From Curvibacter sp. GWA2_64_110 (lineage in GTDB: Bacteria > Pseudomonadota > Gammaproteobacteria > Burkholderiales > Burkholderiaceae_C), in assembly GCA_001797315.1 (NCBI GenBank), contig MGPC01000014.1:24391-88390 (forward strand): a DNA stretch of 64,000 nucleotides. The letters run 5' to 3'. A program made the translations under genes and the position numbers. The notes beneath the pieces were generated by a model. The model was given only the letters and a program-made list of their open reading frames with translations, was not told the origin of the DNA and made no database searches. Numbering within the stretch: the first letter of the stretch is position 1; each line of letters begins with the position of its first letter. Positions 7,846 through 17,728 of this stretch are shown here, piece after piece.

Positions 7846-9798
7846 TCACCGTTCGCCGCAAACCTCCGCCTCCTGCTCCATATAGACCCAATCCACAATT
7901 TGACTGTCCGGCTTGTAGCCCGAGACCAGATCTTCAAGTATCGTCCGCAAAACGCGAACATCGTTCAAATCCAATGCAATCCGCAGAGCGTTGAGCTTGT
8001 CTTCCAAGATCGGCCAGAGAAGAAAACTCTCATGCGCCTTCATGATCTGCGCATGGGATGTGGGCTTGGGATTGTCCCCGATGAGCAGCTCCTCATAAAG
8101 CTTCTCCCCCGGGCGCAACCCAGTGATTTCGATCTCGATATCACCATCCGGATTGGCCTCATCGCGAATCGTCAGTCCTGACAACTCCACCATGCGTCTT
8201 GCCAGATCCATGATCCGAACCGACTGCCCCATGTCCAGTACAAACACATCACCGCCCTTGGCCATCGCCCCAGCCTGGATCACCAGCTGAGCAGCCTCGG
8301 GGATGGTCATGAAGTAGCGTGTGATTTCCGGATGGGTCAGGGTGATCGGGCCGCCATCACGGATCTGTTGGCGGAATTTGGGCACCACGGAACCAGATGA
8401 GCCCAACACGTTGCCAAAGCGCACCATGGAGAATCTGGTCCCGGGCGAAATCGCTACCAACGCCTGCAACACCATTTCAGCGAGTCGCTTGCTCGCCCCC
8501 ATGATGTTGGTCGGACGCACCGCCTTGTCGGTGCTGATCAGGACAAAGTCCGCCACGCCCTGCTCAGCCGCCACCCGGGCGGCTGTCAGTGTCCCAAACA
8601 CATTGTTTTTAATGCCTTCAGCCGGGTTGTGCTCGACCAAGGGCACATGCTTGTAAGCTGCCGCGTGGTAAACCGTCTCAGGCTTCCAGGTGGTCATGAT
8701 TTCGCGCATGCGCTCTTCATCACGAACCGAAGCGAGCAACGGAACGACCCGGATCGCCTGGCTTTGCTGACCTGTCAACTTTGCATGGAGTTCCTGATGG
8801 ATGTTGTACAGAGCAAACTCGCTCTGCTCCACCAATAGCAGGGTCACGGGACCCATCTTCACGATTTGCCGGCATAGCTCACTGCCGATCGACCCCCCCG
8901 CTCCGGTCACCAGAACGACCTTGTCGGCAACATTCCTGCCTAACAGAATGTGATTCGGGGCAACGGGCTCGCGCCCTAACAGATCATCGATATCCAGCTC
9001 CCTCAGATCCGAGGTGCTGACCTTCCCCTGCGCCAGTTCCGTAACGCTCGGCAGGGTGCGCACCGAGACCTTGGCCTGCCGGATCTGGGCCAGGATTTCA
9101 TTCCGGCGCTTGCGGCTGACGGAAGGCAAGGCCAACAAGACATCGCTGACCTTGAGCGACACCACCAAGCCCGGCAGATCGACGGGACTGTAAATCGGCA
9201 GGCCATTCAAGACGTGTCCGTGCAAGCGGTCGTCATCGTCCAGAAAACCCACCACCCGCATTTCCAGGCTGTTGGCCATCGCGGCAGCAAGCTGCCGCCC
9301 CGCAGTCCCCGCACCGTAGATCAGCACCTTGGGAAGAGCCGCCAGCTTGAGTTGACTCTGATACAAACCACCCAGCCAGAACCGCGCCAGCGCCCGCGAT
9401 GCGCCGACGGCCAAGAGCAGCAGCATCGGCTGGATCAACCCGATGGTCCGGGGGACACCCTGGACACCGACGGCAGTGAAAACGGCTGCAAACAGCAAGC
9501 CATAGACCGCCGTGGCTTTTGTGACGGTCAGAAGGGCGGGCCAGCCCGAATAGCGAAAAATCGCGCGGTAGAGGCCAGAAATAAGAAAGATCGGCAAGGC
9601 AAAAGCCATTGAGACAAGCGCCGCCCATAAGGCGGGGCCGGACAAGGCAACGAACTCGCCCAAACGCAAATAGAAAGCCAGCCAGACCGTCAGCACACAC
9701 AGACTGGCATCCACAGCCAGCACGACCAGTCGCTTGGCAAAACGAGGCAGGGCCAGTATGGGTAAGGCGGCACTACTCAGTAGCAGAGGCATTGACAC
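7846..9798 (-). CDS. Membrane-bound nucleotide-sugar dehydratase, CapD/WbpM/PglF family
   Basis: 650 residues. About four membrane helices occupy the first 130 residues, followed by a CoA-binding-like Rossmann domain (YGAGTAGRQLAAAM) and a catalytic SDR domain with VTGAGGSIGSELCRQ. The active-site segment STDKAVRPTNIMGASKR carries the Met/Lys arrangement typical of WbpM and FlaA1. These enzymes turn UDP-GlcNAc into a 4-keto-6-deoxy sugar, the precursor of QuiNAc, FucNAc or bacillosamine. The gene follows the phosphoglycosyl transferase by 9 bases; such pairs usually make and attach the first sugar of a lipid-linked glycan. The start gives MSMPLLLSS. Confidence 0.93.
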   Translation of the reverse strand: MSMPLLLSSAALPILALPRFAKRLVVLAVDASLCVLTVWLAFYLRLGEFVALSGPALWAALVSMAFALPIFLISGLYRAIFRYSGWPALLTVTKATAVYGLLFAAVFTAVGVQGVPRTIGLIQPMLLLLAVGASRALARFWLGGLYQSQLKLAALPKVLIYGAGTAGRQLAAAMANSLEMRVVGFLDDDDRLHGHVLNGLPIYSPVDLPGLVVSLKVSDVLLALPSVSRKRRNEILAQIRQAKVSVRTLPSVTELAQGKVSTSDLRELDIDDLLGREPVAPNHILLGRNVADKVVLVTGAGGSIGSELCRQIVKMGPVTLLLVEQSEFALYNIHQELHAKLTGQQSQAIRVVPLLASVRDEERMREIMTTWKPETVYHAAAYKHVPLVEHNPAEGIKNNVFGTLTAARVAAEQGVADFVLISTDKAVRPTNIMGASKRLAEMVLQALVAISPGTRFSMVRFGNVLGSSGSVVPKFRQQIRDGGPITLTHPEITRYFMTIPEAAQLVIQAGAMAKGGDVFVLDMGQSVRIMDLARRMVELSGLTIRDEANPDGDIEIEITGLRPGEKLYEELLIGDNPKPTSHAQIMKAHESFLLWPILEDKLNALRIALDLNDVRVLRTILEDLVSGYKPDSQIVDWVYMEQEAEVCGER

Positions 9799-9807
9799 AC
9801 CTTCGAA

Positions 9808-10371
9808 TCAATGGGAAACACCATCTCGGCGAAGAACCTTCATCAAGGTCAGCCAGAGGATCCGGAGATCGAACCAGAAAGACTGACGGTGCAGGTACTC
9901 CACGTCCAACTTAACCTTCTCCGCAATCGACAGCTCGTCACGGCCGTTGACCTGCGCCCACCCCGTGAGGCCCGGGACCAATTCATGCACGCCTTGCGCC
10001 GTCCGCAAAGCAATCAAATCATCTTGATTGAACAAGGCCGGCCGCGGACCGACAAAACTCATATCGCCCTTGAAAATACTCCAAAGCTGCGGCAGCTCAT
10101 CCAGACTCGTTTTCCGGAGGAAAGACCCGACAGGCGTCAAGTATGCCGCAGGGTCAGCCAGCAGGTGCGTCGCCATTGCCGGCGTATTCGTGCGCATGCT
10201 GCGAAATTTGGGCATGCTGAAAATCCGATTGCACCGACCGACTCTATCGCTCCAGTACAAGGCAGGACCATGCGATGACACACGAATCAACAGGGCAATC
10301 AATCCGGCTGGGATGGCCATAAGCGGGATCAGAGCCACCGCCAGCAACAAATCAAATAGCCGCTTACTCAT
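9808..10371 (-). CDS. Small phosphoglycosyl transferase (PglC/WcaJ catalytic-domain type)
   Basis: 187 residues forming the monotopic bacterial sugar transferase domain alone, without the extra helices of WcaJ. The N-terminal hydrophobic re-entrant helix (KRLFDLLLAVALIPLMAIPA) precedes the PKFRSMR motif, the catalytic Asp-Glu in TSLDELPQLW, GDMSFVGPRP and the GLTGWAQVNGR block. It moves a phospho-sugar from a UDP-sugar to undecaprenyl phosphate, starting glycan assembly. The ATG at 10371 has GGGGAA upstream; an in-frame ATG at 10386 is less likely. It lies between GT4 and capD-like genes in one operon. Confidence 0.93.
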   Translation of the reverse strand: MSKRLFDLLLAVALIPLMAIPAGLIALLIRVSSHGPALYWSDRVGRCNRIFSMPKFRSMRTNTPAMATHLLADPAAYLTPVGSFLRKTSLDELPQLWSIFKGDMSFVGPRPALFNQDDLIALRTAQGVHELVPGLTGWAQVNGRDELSIAEKVKLDVEYLHRQSFWFDLRILWLTLMKVLRRDGVSH

Positions 10372-10393
10372 GAAATTCCCCGACACACACGAC

Positions 10394-11524
10394 TCATATA
10401 AATTGATTGTAGAAACTCAGCCAAGCGTTACCGACTGCTGTCGCCGTGAATTTCTCGACGACCCGCTGCCGGGCGGTAAGGCCCAGTCTTTTGACGTAGT
10501 CGGAATGGCCTGCCATGAATTCCATTTGCCGAGTCAGCGCATCAACATCTCGAAGCGGAACCAGCACGCCAGTGGCGTTGCTCTCAACAGCATCCACGAC
10601 CCCATCGATTTCGTATGCCAGCGTTGGAAGCCCGCATCCGGCCGCCTCCACCACCACCAGTCCAAAGCCCTCTCGGTAGCTGGGGAGCACGAGCAAATCG
10701 GCTCCCGCCATGTATGCCTCCGGTTCGGTTGATGGCCCGACCCAGCGAATAGATGCGCCGGCCTCTCCCGCCAAGGACTGGAGCTCTGTCACCAGTTTTT
10801 CCTCATCCGGCCCGACCATCCACAAGGAAAGGCCGGCACGACTTCGACTGAGCTGTCGAAAGGCTTTCACCAAATCAAATACGCCCTTGTCTCGCGCAAT
10901 GCGCCCAACGAACAAAAACACGAATGCATCATGCCCAACGTTCAATCGTTGGCGGATGTTCCTGCGCCGCTCCTCGTTGGGGCGGAATCGTTCGACATCC
11001 ACTCCGGCAATCGAACCATCACCCAACATCCCAACCCGGCCAGCCGCCAGACCCAACTCCCTCTCAAGAAACCTGCTTTGCGAAGCGCTGTCGGAAAAAA
11101 CCGTGGTGGCCCAGCCGACGATGAGACGATCAATAAATTTCAGCAAACTCCTAATGACACCGGATCGAGTCACCCACACCTGACCCGTGAAAGTATGAAT
11201 CCGATTCGGAACGCGGCATAAAAAACCCGCCAGCATCGCTAGCGCCCCCCCTTTAGGAGTAATGCTGTGTATGACGTCAAAATCGGATTCGCGAAAGATC
11301 GAAATCAGTCGTAGCAATGCCAAGAAATCATGAAAGGGGGATATTTTTCTTTCGATCGGGACATGAAGCACATGAACTCGCTCATCGATGCTTCGAGACA
11401 AAGGGTATTCGTTTTTATTGACGCAAAGCGTCACCTGAAAATACTGCGAGAGCAGTTGGAGATGCCCAAGCAAAAAGGCGTTGACGGCGAAAGGGCTCGT
11501 TGCGACAAAGCAAATGGACTTCAC
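10394..11524 (-). CDS. Glycosyltransferase family 4
   Basis: 376 residues with a two-domain GT-B fold. The N-terminal acceptor half contains HSITPKGGALAMLAGFL, and the donor half contains FLFVGRIARDKGVFDL and the E-x7-E motif in PSYREGFGLVVVEAAGCGLP. It most resembles transferases that add the second sugar to undecaprenyl-diphospho sugars, consistent with the neighbouring phosphoglycosyl transferase. The donor sugar cannot be read from the sequence. It lies 62 bases after manC. Base composition is less GC-rich than in manC. Confidence 0.88.
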   Translation of the reverse strand: MKSICFVATSPFAVNAFLLGHLQLLSQYFQVTLCVNKNEYPLSRSIDERVHVLHVPIERKISPFHDFLALLRLISIFRESDFDVIHSITPKGGALAMLAGFLCRVPNRIHTFTGQVWVTRSGVIRSLLKFIDRLIVGWATTVFSDSASQSRFLERELGLAAGRVGMLGDGSIAGVDVERFRPNEERRRNIRQRLNVGHDAFVFLFVGRIARDKGVFDLVKAFRQLSRSRAGLSLWMVGPDEEKLVTELQSLAGEAGASIRWVGPSTEPEAYMAGADLLVLPSYREGFGLVVVEAAGCGLPTLAYEIDGVVDAVESNATGVLVPLRDVDALTRQMEFMAGHSDYVKRLGLTARQRVVEKFTATAVGNAWLSFYNQFI

Positions 11525-11586
11525 CCTAACTCCTCAAGAGCCGAGTTCGCGAAGAAAGCGACGGTACAGACGCCTTGCCGCAGTCA

Positions 11587-13017
11587 TCAGCTTCTACCGT
11601 AGCTATCTTCAAACCGAACAATGTCATCCTCCCCGAGATAGTTTCCGCTTTGCACTTCGACGATTTCGAGTGGCACCTTGCCCGGATTGGACAGACGATG
11701 TACCTGCCCCTGAGGGATATAGGTACTCTGGTTCTCGGCCAGCACCATGACCTTGTCCCCATTCGTCACTTCTGCCATTCCGCTGACCACCACCCAGTGT
11801 TCGGCGCGATGGTGATGCATCTGCAACGACAGGGAAGCTCCCGGTTTGACGGTGATGCGCTTGACCTGATGGCGCGCCCCCAGATCGACGCTGTCGTACC
11901 ACCCCCAGGGACGCGCCACGCGGCGGTGCTGCACGGCCTGCGAGGCATCCAGCGCCTCCAGCTTGGCCACCACCTCCTTCACCGCTTCGGCATGCGCCAC
12001 ATCCGCCACCAGCAGTGCATCCGGCGTATCAATGACCAACAACCTGCTTGTTCCAAGCACGACCACTGGACGTTTGCCTGCCGCATGGATATAGGTATCG
12101 CGTGCATTCAGATGGTGGGCGTACTGGACCTCTCCGCCGCTGCGGTTGCCCGAAGCATCCGATTCGGCCAGCGCGGCAACGGCATTCCAACTGCCCACAT
12201 CGCTCCAGATGCCGGCAAAAGGAAATACGCAAACGTTGGCGGCCCGCTCCATCACGGCATAGTCAATCGATTGGCTGCGGCAGCCGGCAAATGCCTGTGC
12301 ATCCGGTCGGATGAAATGACCGTCGTACTGGGGCTGTCGCATGGACAGGCGGCAGGCATCCAGGATGTCGGGTGCGTGCACCTGCAAGGCATCGAGCCAA
12401 GCCTGGGCCTGCCCCATGAAAATCCCTGCATTCCACAAATACTGCCCACTGGCCAGAAACTCCACCGCCTTGTCCTGCGCGGGTTTCTCCACGAAGCGCT
12501 CGACCCGGTAGCCACCTTCCCGTGCCGGCTCACCTTTCTGAATGTAGCCGTACGCCGTGCTCGGGAAACTGGGCAGGACACCGAAAGTCACCAGATGGCC
12601 GGCCAATGCGGACGGAACCGCTTGCCGCACCATGTCGGCAAATGCCGCCTCATCAGGAATATGGTGGTCAGCCGGACAAAAGAGCAACAACGCATCCGCC
12701 GGCGCCACCAACGCGGCCAGCGCCATGGCTGCGGCCGTGTTCCGCGCCTGCGGCTCAAGGATCTGGCGAACCTGCAGGTCCGCCTGTGCAGCCACATCGG
12801 CCACCAGGAAACGGTGCTCCTCCGCCGCCACACAAGTGATACCAGCCTCCTTTGCCAGTGGCGCCACGCGCTCCAACGTGAGCTGCAACAGCGACTTGTC
12901 TCCCAACAAAGGGATGAACTGCTTGGGAAATGCCTTGCGTGACAACGGCCAGAGACGGGTACCGCTTCCGCCACAGAGAATGACGGGATGGACCGCAGGA
13001 AGCGAGACGTGATTCAC
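11587..13017 (-). CDS. manC: Mannose-1-phosphate guanylyltransferase / mannose-6-phosphate isomerase
   Basis: 476 residues, the usual length of bifunctional ManC/AlgA/XanB proteins. The N-terminal nucleotidyltransferase has ILCGGSGTRLWPLSRKAFPK and the sugar-binding FVEKP. The C-terminal cupin isomerase domain has RPWGWYDSVD, QMHHHRAEHW and the closing YLGEDDIVRFEDSYGR. It makes GDP-mannose, the Gmd substrate encoded about 6 kb downstream. Its ATG overlaps the rmlC stop by 4 bases, so it belongs to the rml operon. Confidence 0.96.
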   Translation of the reverse strand: MNHVSLPAVHPVILCGGSGTRLWPLSRKAFPKQFIPLLGDKSLLQLTLERVAPLAKEAGITCVAAEEHRFLVADVAAQADLQVRQILEPQARNTAAAMALAALVAPADALLLFCPADHHIPDEAAFADMVRQAVPSALAGHLVTFGVLPSFPSTAYGYIQKGEPAREGGYRVERFVEKPAQDKAVEFLASGQYLWNAGIFMGQAQAWLDALQVHAPDILDACRLSMRQPQYDGHFIRPDAQAFAGCRSQSIDYAVMERAANVCVFPFAGIWSDVGSWNAVAALAESDASGNRSGGEVQYAHHLNARDTYIHAAGKRPVVVLGTSRLLVIDTPDALLVADVAHAEAVKEVVAKLEALDASQAVQHRRVARPWGWYDSVDLGARHQVKRITVKPGASLSLQMHHHRAEHWVVVSGMAEVTNGDKVMVLAENQSTYIPQGQVHRLSNPGKVPLEIVEVQSGNYLGEDDIVRFEDSYGRS

Positions 13018-13559
13018 GCAAACACCTCAGCGGTAGCCAACGGCTGCCCCATTTGGTCCTTGGCCGAAAGCTGAGGTGCGGCATCCAGCGGCCACTCGAT
13101 ACCGATCGTCTCGTCGTTCCAGACGATACAGCGCTCATGCTCCGGTGCATAGTAGTCCGTGGTTTTGTAAAGAAAGTCGGCCGACTCGCTTGTAACGACA
13201 AAACCATGCGCAAACCCGGGCGGCACCCACAACTGGCGGTGGTTGTCTTCCGTCAGCGCCACCCCGACCCAGCGACCGAAAGTGGGAGATGATTTGCGCA
13301 CATCCACCGCCACGTCGAAGACGGCCCCGCGCACCACGCGGACCAGCTTGCCCTGCGGCTGGCGGATCTGGTAGTGCAACCCGCGCAGCACGCCACGGCC
13401 AGAGCGGCTGTGATTGTCCTGCACGAACTCGACCTCCTGCCCTGCGGCCTGGTTGAAGGCGCGCTGATTGAAGCTCTCGAAAAAAAATCCACGCGCATCG
13501 CCGAACACCTTGGGCTCGATGATGAGGACGTCCGGGATGGCTGTCGAAATAACGTTCAC
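13014..13559 (-). CDS. rfbC: dTDP-4-dehydrorhamnose 3,5-epimerase
   Basis: 181 residues, normal for RmlC. The cupin core carries GVLRGLHYQ with the catalytic histidine, KLVRVVRGAVFDVAVD, and the WVPPGFAHGF block with a conserved YKTTDYYAPEHE. It epimerises C3 and C5 of the dTDP-4-keto sugar in the third step of dTDP-L-rhamnose synthesis. It sits 16 bases after rmlA and overlaps manC at its end. Confidence 0.97.
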   Translation of the reverse strand: MNVISTAIPDVLIIEPKVFGDARGFFFESFNQRAFNQAAGQEVEFVQDNHSRSGRGVLRGLHYQIRQPQGKLVRVVRGAVFDVAVDVRKSSPTFGRWVGVALTEDNHRQLWVPPGFAHGFVVTSESADFLYKTTDYYAPEHERCIVWNDETIGIEWPLDAAPQLSAKDQMGQPLATAEVFA

Positions 13560-13575
13560 AGGTAGTCCCTTGCTC

Positions 13576-14463
13576 TTAAACCACGACCCTGTCCGTCAGC
13601 AGATGCAGCAGGTATTGGCCATACCCGTTCTTGGCCAGCGGCTGCGCCAGTTTCTGCAACTGCTCACTGGTGACCCAGCCATTGCGCCAGGCAACCTCCT
13701 CCGGGCACGCGATTTTCAGACCCTGGCGGTGCTCCAGGGTCGCAATGAACTGGCTGGCCTCCAGTAGACTCTCATGCGTCCCGGTATCCAGCCAGGCATA
13801 CCCACGTTTCATGATCTGCACGCTGAGTTCGCCCAGCTCCAGGTACCGTTGGTTGACGGCGGTGATCTCCAGCTCGCCGCGGGCACTCGGCTTGACCGAC
13901 TTGGCAATGTCCACCACCTGGTTGTCGTAAAAATACAGGCCGGTGACAGCGTAGTTGCTCTTGGGCTGGACGGGCTTTTCCTCGATGCTGCTGGCCTTGC
14001 CCTGCGCATCAAAGGCCACCACGCCGTAGCGCTCGGGGTCCTGCACATGGTAGGCAAACACCGTGGCGCCCTGGGTTCTTGCATCCGCCTCGGCCAGCAA
14101 GCCCTGGAAATCATGGCCATGAAAAATATTGTCACCGAGCACCAGCGCGCTGGTGCTGTTACCGACAAATTTTTCGCCGATGATGAACGCTTGCGCCAGA
14201 CCGTCCGGGGAGGGTTGCACGGCGTATTGCAGGTTCACTCCCCACTGACTGCCGTCACCCAGCAACTGCTGGAAACGCGGCGTATCCTGCGGCGTGCTGA
14301 TGATCAGGATGTCGCGCATGCCCGCCAGCATCAGGGTGCTCAGCGGGTAGTAGATCATGGGCTTGTCGTACACCGGCAGCAGTTGCTTGCTCATGGCCAG
14401 CGTGGCTGGGTGCAGGCGCGTACCGGAGCCGCCAGCGAGGATGATGCCTTTGCGTTGTGTCAT
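13576..14463 (-). CDS. rfbA: Glucose-1-phosphate thymidylyltransferase
   Basis: 295 residues. The nucleotidyltransferase signature [17 protein letters not shown] is at the N-terminus, followed by [29 protein letters not shown] and the sugar-site [13 protein letters not shown]. It makes dTDP-glucose from dTTP and glucose-1-phosphate. The ATG at 14463 gives [12 protein letters not shown]; the reading frame is open further upstream but that extension overlaps rmlD and is not conserved. Confidence 0.97.
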   Translation of the reverse strand: MTQRKGIILAGGSGTRLHPATLAMSKQLLPVYDKPMIYYPLSTLMLAGMRDILIISTPQDTPRFQQLLGDGSQWGVNLQYAVQPSPDGLAQAFIIGEKFVGNSTSALVLGDNIFHGHDFQGLLAEADARTQGATVFAYHVQDPERYGVVAFDAQGKASSIEEKPVQPKSNYAVTGLYFYDNQVVDIAKSVKPSARGELEITAVNQRYLELGELSVQIMKRGYAWLDTGTHESLLEASQFIATLEHRQGLKIACPEEVAWRNGWVTSEQLQKLAQPLAKNGYGQYLLHLLTDRVVV

Positions 14464-14474
14464 GGTATGAAAGT

Positions 14475-15383
14475 TCAGAGGATTTCTGTCAGCATGCGCG
14501 CCACGCCCTGCCGCCAGTCGGGCAAGCTTAAACCAAAGGTCGCGCACAACTTGCCGGTGTCAAGCCGCGAGTTGTTCGGCCGACGCGCTGGCGTGGGATA
14601 GGCCGAGCCTGGAATCGGCAACACTTTGTCCGACCCCACCCGTAAATCCTGCCCCGCCTTGCGGGCGGCGTCCAGCACAAAGCAAGCATAACCGTGCCAG
14701 GAGGTTTCACCACCTGCGGCCAAGTGGTAGATCCCGGGTTGAACCAGGTAGTTATGTCCAACCGGCGGCAGTATCTGTCGCAGGGCATGGGCCGTGACAT
14801 CGGCCAGCAGGTCGGCTCCCGTCGGCGCTCCGATCTGGTCATCGATCACCGACAGCTGCTCGCGCTCGCGGGCCAGGCGCAGCATGGTCTTGGCAAAATT
14901 TCCACCGCGTGCGGCATAGATCCAGCTGGTACGGAAAATAAGATGCCGACAGGCACTGGCCAGGATCTGCTGTTCCCCCTCCAGCTTGGTCTGGCCATAC
15001 ACGCTCAGCGGGTTCGGCCGATCGGTCTCTCGCCACGGCCGGCTGCCACTGCCATCGAACACATAGTCGGTGCTGTAGTGCACCAACCAGGCTCCGAGCT
15101 GCTGTGCTTCGCGCGCCAGCACACCGGGTGCCAGCGCATTCAGGGTGCGCGCCATCTCCGGCTCGCTCTCGGCCTTGTCCACCGCTGTGTGCGCTGCGGC
15201 ATTGACGATGACCTGGGGTTGCACACGCCGCACGGTTTGCGCCAAACCCGGCAAATCACTCAGATCGCCGCACAAACCTTCGGCGCCGTGACGGTCCAGC
15301 GCCACCACCTCGCCCAGCACGCTCAAGGCGCGCTGCAGTTCCCAGCCGACCTGGCCGCTCTTGCCCAGAAGGAGGATTTTCAT
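14475..15383 (-). CDS. rfbD: dTDP-4-dehydrorhamnose reductase
   Basis: 302 residues. An SDR fold with [15 protein letters not shown] at the N-terminus, [12 protein letters not shown], the STDYVFDG strand and the YGQTKLEGE catalytic pair. It reduces the 4-keto group to give dTDP-L-rhamnose with NAD(P)H. It lies 7 bases after rmlB and 11 before rmlA, in the order rmlBDAC common in Burkholderiales. Confidence 0.96.
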   Translation of the reverse strand: MKILLLGKSGQVGWELQRALSVLGEVVALDRHGAEGLCGDLSDLPGLAQTVRRVQPQVIVNAAAHTAVDKAESEPEMARTLNALAPGVLAREAQQLGAWLVHYSTDYVFDGSGSRPWRETDRPNPLSVYGQTKLEGEQQILASACRHLIFRTSWIYAARGGNFAKTMLRLAREREQLSVIDDQIGAPTGADLLADVTAHALRQILPPVGHNYLVQPGIYHLAAGGETSWHGYACFVLDAARKAGQDLRVGSDKVLPIPGSAYPTPARRPNNSRLDTGKLCATFGLSLPDWRQGVARMLTEIL

Positions 15384-15390
15384 GTCGATC

Positions 15391-16446
15391 TCAGGCGTAG
15401 TGCGTCTCTACCCACTGGCGATAGCTGCCACTGGTGACGCCGGCGACCCATGCCTGGTTGTCGAGATACCACTGAACGGTCTTGCGAATCCCGGTGTCGA
15501 AGGTTTCCGCAGGCTTCCAGCCCAGTTCGCGCTCCAGCTTGTGCGCATCGATGGCGTAACGACGGTCGTGGCCGGGCCGGTCTTTCACAAAAGTGATCTG
15601 TTCGCGGTAGGACTGGCCATCCGTCCTCGGCCGCAGTTCATCGAGCAGGGCGCAGACCGTGTCGACGATTTCGATGTTCGGCTTCTCGTTCCAGCCGCCC
15701 ACGTTGTAGACCTCGCCCAAGCGGCCCGCTTCCAGCACCCGGCGAATGGCACTGCAATGATCTTTCACATACAGCCAGTCGCGGATCTGCTGGCCATCGC
15801 CATAGATGGGCAGCGCCTTGCCCCCCAAGGCATTGACGATCATCAGCGGAATCAGCTTTTCCGGGAAATGGTAGGGGCCGTAGTTGTTGGAACAGTTGGT
15901 GGTGAGCACCGGCAGCCCGTAGGTGTGGTGGTAGGCGCGCACCAGGTGGTCGCTCGCCGCCTTGCTGGCCGAATAGGGGCTGTTGGGCTCATACCGGTGC
16001 AGCTCCGTGAAAGCCGGCTCGCCGGACTTGAGCGAACCGTAGACCTCGTCGGTGGAGACGTGCAGAAAGCGGAAAGCGGCCTTGGCCTCATCGTCCAACC
16101 CATTCCAGTAGGCCCGCACCGCCTCCAGCAGGCGAAAAGTACCCACGATATTGGTCTGGATAAAGTCCTCCGGACCGTGGATGGAACGGTCCACATGCGA
16201 CTCGGCTGCGAAGTTCAGCACCGCGCGCGGCCGGTGCTCGCTCAGCAGCCGCTCCACCAGCGCCGTATCGCCGATATCGCCGCGCACGAAGACATGACGC
16301 GTGTCGCCCTGCAGGGAAGCCAGGTTTTCCAGATTGCCGGCATAAGTGAGCTTGTCCAGATTCAGCACCGGCTCGTCCGATTGCGCCAGCCAATCCAAAA
16401 CAAAATTGGCGCCGATGAAACCGGCCCCGCCCGTCACGAGGATCAT
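15391..16446 (-). CDS. rfbB: dTDP-glucose 4,6-dehydratase
   Basis: 351 residues. The NAD motif [12 protein letters not shown] opens the protein. The active-site STDEVYG strand, the YSASKA catalytic pair and the [18 protein letters not shown] block are all typical of RmlB. It is the second enzyme of the dTDP-rhamnose pathway and the first gene of this operon. The frame stays open for nearly 200 codons upstream, over the phasin gene on the other strand, but the protein starts at the Rossmann strand MILVTGGAG (ATG at 16446). Confidence 0.97.
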   Translation of the reverse strand: MILVTGGAGFIGANFVLDWLAQSDEPVLNLDKLTYAGNLENLASLQGDTRHVFVRGDIGDTALVERLLSEHRPRAVLNFAAESHVDRSIHGPEDFIQTNIVGTFRLLEAVRAYWNGLDDEAKAAFRFLHVSTDEVYGSLKSGEPAFTELHRYEPNSPYSASKAASDHLVRAYHHTYGLPVLTTNCSNNYGPYHFPEKLIPLMIVNALGGKALPIYGDGQQIRDWLYVKDHCSAIRRVLEAGRLGEVYNVGGWNEKPNIEIVDTVCALLDELRPRTDGQSYREQITFVKDRPGHDRRYAIDAHKLERELGWKPAETFDTGIRKTVQWYLDNQAWVAGVTSGSYRQWVETHYA

Positions 16447-16497
16447 GAGATTCCCTGTCAAAAAAGGGGGCCCCTGGCCACCCGTGTTACCTGTCGA

Positions 16498-16527
16498 ATT
16501 ATTCCACGCCTTTCCCCCTCTATCCAA
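16498..16527 (-). promoter_or_regulatory. Candidate sigma-70 promoter for the rml-manC operon
   Basis: On the minus strand, TTGGAT and AATAAT are separated by 18 bases, about 45 bases before a transcription start that would lie close upstream of rmlB. The match to -35 is partial and the call rests on position and the good -10. Confidence 0.4.
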
Positions 16528-16540
16528 GCCTCCATGCCAG

Positions 16541-16559
16541 GGGTAAAGTCCGTTTACCC
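16541..16559. promoter_or_regulatory. Inverted repeat in the rmlB-phasin divergent promoter region
   Basis: Perfect 7-base arms GGGTAAA and TTTACCC are separated by five bases. The site lies 24 bases before the phasin start codon and upstream of the candidate rml promoter. It could be an operator for a regulator of the phasin gene; the binding protein is unknown. Confidence 0.35.
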
Positions 16560-16582
16560 GCCACCGCACCAAGGAGCACCCC

Positions 16583-17047
16583 ATGGTCAAGAAATCCGCC
16601 AAGCCCGCTCGCAGCGCAACACCTTTACCGAATGCCATCAAGGATTCAGCCCATGAGATCTGGCTGGCCGGCCTGGCCGCCTTCAGCAAGGCCCAGCACG
16701 AAGGCGGCAAGGTATTCGAGGCCCTGGTGCAGGAGGGCTTGACGATACAGCGCAAGACGCAGGCTGCCGCCGAGGAAAAAGTGAGCACGGCGACGCAGAA
16801 AATGAACAGCATGGCCAGTGAAATCGGCGCCCGTGCGACCGGCCAATGGGACAAGCTGGAGTCCATTTTCGAGGACCGGGTCGCCCGCGCCCTCAAGGGC
16901 CTGGGTGTCCCCACGGCAAGGGAGGTGGATGCCCTGGCAGCACGCCTGGCGGCGCTCGAAAAGGCAGCGTCACCCCGCTCGGCCCGATCGGCAGCCGCCA
17001 AGAAAACGCCGGCACGCAAACGCCCGACCGCACGCAAGACCTCTTGA
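16583..17047 (+). CDS. Phasin family protein (PhaF/PhaI-like granule protein)
   Basis: 154 residues. The first 110 residues form a helical phasin domain with [28 protein letters not shown], closely resembling the polyhydroxyalkanoate granule-associated PhaI/PhaF family. The tail (about 125-154) is rich in Lys, Arg, Ala and Pro ([17 protein letters not shown]), a short version of the histone-like DNA-binding tail of PhaF. It probably coats PHB granules and may tie them to the nucleoid. An AAGGAG site precedes the ATG. It is followed by a TetR gene one base after its stop. Confidence 0.9.
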   Translation: MVKKSAKPARSATPLPNAIKDSAHEIWLAGLAAFSKAQHEGGKVFEALVQEGLTIQRKTQAAAEEKVSTATQKMNSMASEIGARATGQWDKLESIFEDRVARALKGLGVPTAREVDALAARLAALEKAASPRSARSAAAKKTPARKRPTARKTS

Positions 17048-17048
17048 G

Positions 17049-17711
17049 ATGGCGAAGAAGGCGCCCCGGCGTACGGCGCAGCGCATTCTGGAAACAGCGT
17101 TGGCGCTGTTCAACCGCTTCGGCGAGCCCCACGCATCGACCGCACTGATTGCCAGCGAACTGGGCATCAGCCCGGGCAACCTCTACTACCACTACCCGAC
17201 CAAGGACCAGCTGGTCGGCGCCTTGTTCGCGCAGTACGAACAGGCCTTGGCCGAACTGCTGCCGGCGGGCGGTGGCGTACAGGACGTGGAAGATGCCTGG
17301 TTCTTCATGCACAGCCTGTTCGAACTGGTCTGGCAGTACCGCTTCCTCTATCACGACCTCAACCATCTGCTCAGCCGCAACCGTCAACTGGAGGAGCGCA
17401 TTCAGATCGGCATGGCAGACCAGACCCGCGCCTTGCGTGCCATGCTGGAGAACCTGCGCCAGGCCGCCGTGCTCGACATCGACGCACGCGAACTGCCCAT
17501 CGCCGCCAACTGCCTGCTGGTGGTGCTGACCTACTGGCTGAGCTTCGAGTACGTGCGCGATCCACGCCATGCGCTGGAGCCCGAACATGGCCAGGCGGCC
17601 TTGCTGCGCGGCGCACAGCATGCGCTCGGCCTGCTCGCCCCCTATCTGGCACCGCCCCAACGTGCCCATCTGATGGGGCTGCGGGATGCTTACACTACGA
17701 CCTCTCCCTAA
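17049..17711 (+). CDS. TetR/AcrR-family transcriptional regulator
   Basis: 220 residues. The N-terminal helix-turn-helix lies at about 10-55 ([19 protein letters not shown] to [20 protein letters not shown]), and the C-terminal part ([20 protein letters not shown]) resembles the bacterial TetR ligand domain found in regulators next to lipid and PHA genes. The ATG at 17049 is one base after the phasin stop; a larger open frame from 16818 overlaps the phasin gene and is rejected. It probably controls the phasin/acyl-CoA-binding cluster; the ligand is unknown. Confidence 0.88.
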   Translation: MAKKAPRRTAQRILETALALFNRFGEPHASTALIASELGISPGNLYYHYPTKDQLVGALFAQYEQALAELLPAGGGVQDVEDAWFFMHSLFELVWQYRFLYHDLNHLLSRNRQLEERIQIGMADQTRALRAMLENLRQAAVLDIDARELPIAANCLLVVLTYWLSFEYVRDPRHALEPEHGQAALLRGAQHALGLLAPYLAPPQRAHLMGLRDAYTTTSP

Positions 17712-17728
17712 CTTTTGCCGTACGCATC

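Noticed and set aside
7586..7885. 99-codon plus-strand frame in the ugd leader
   Set aside because: It runs antisense to the leader and into the end of the capD-like gene, without a ribosome site or domain.
11575..12942. 455-codon open frame on the plus strand
   Set aside because: It is antisense to manC and shows no domain or ribosome site.
16447..17037. Nearly 200-codon N-terminal extension of rfbB
   Set aside because: It is antisense to the phasin gene, its residues are not conserved and RmlB proteins begin at the Rossmann strand.
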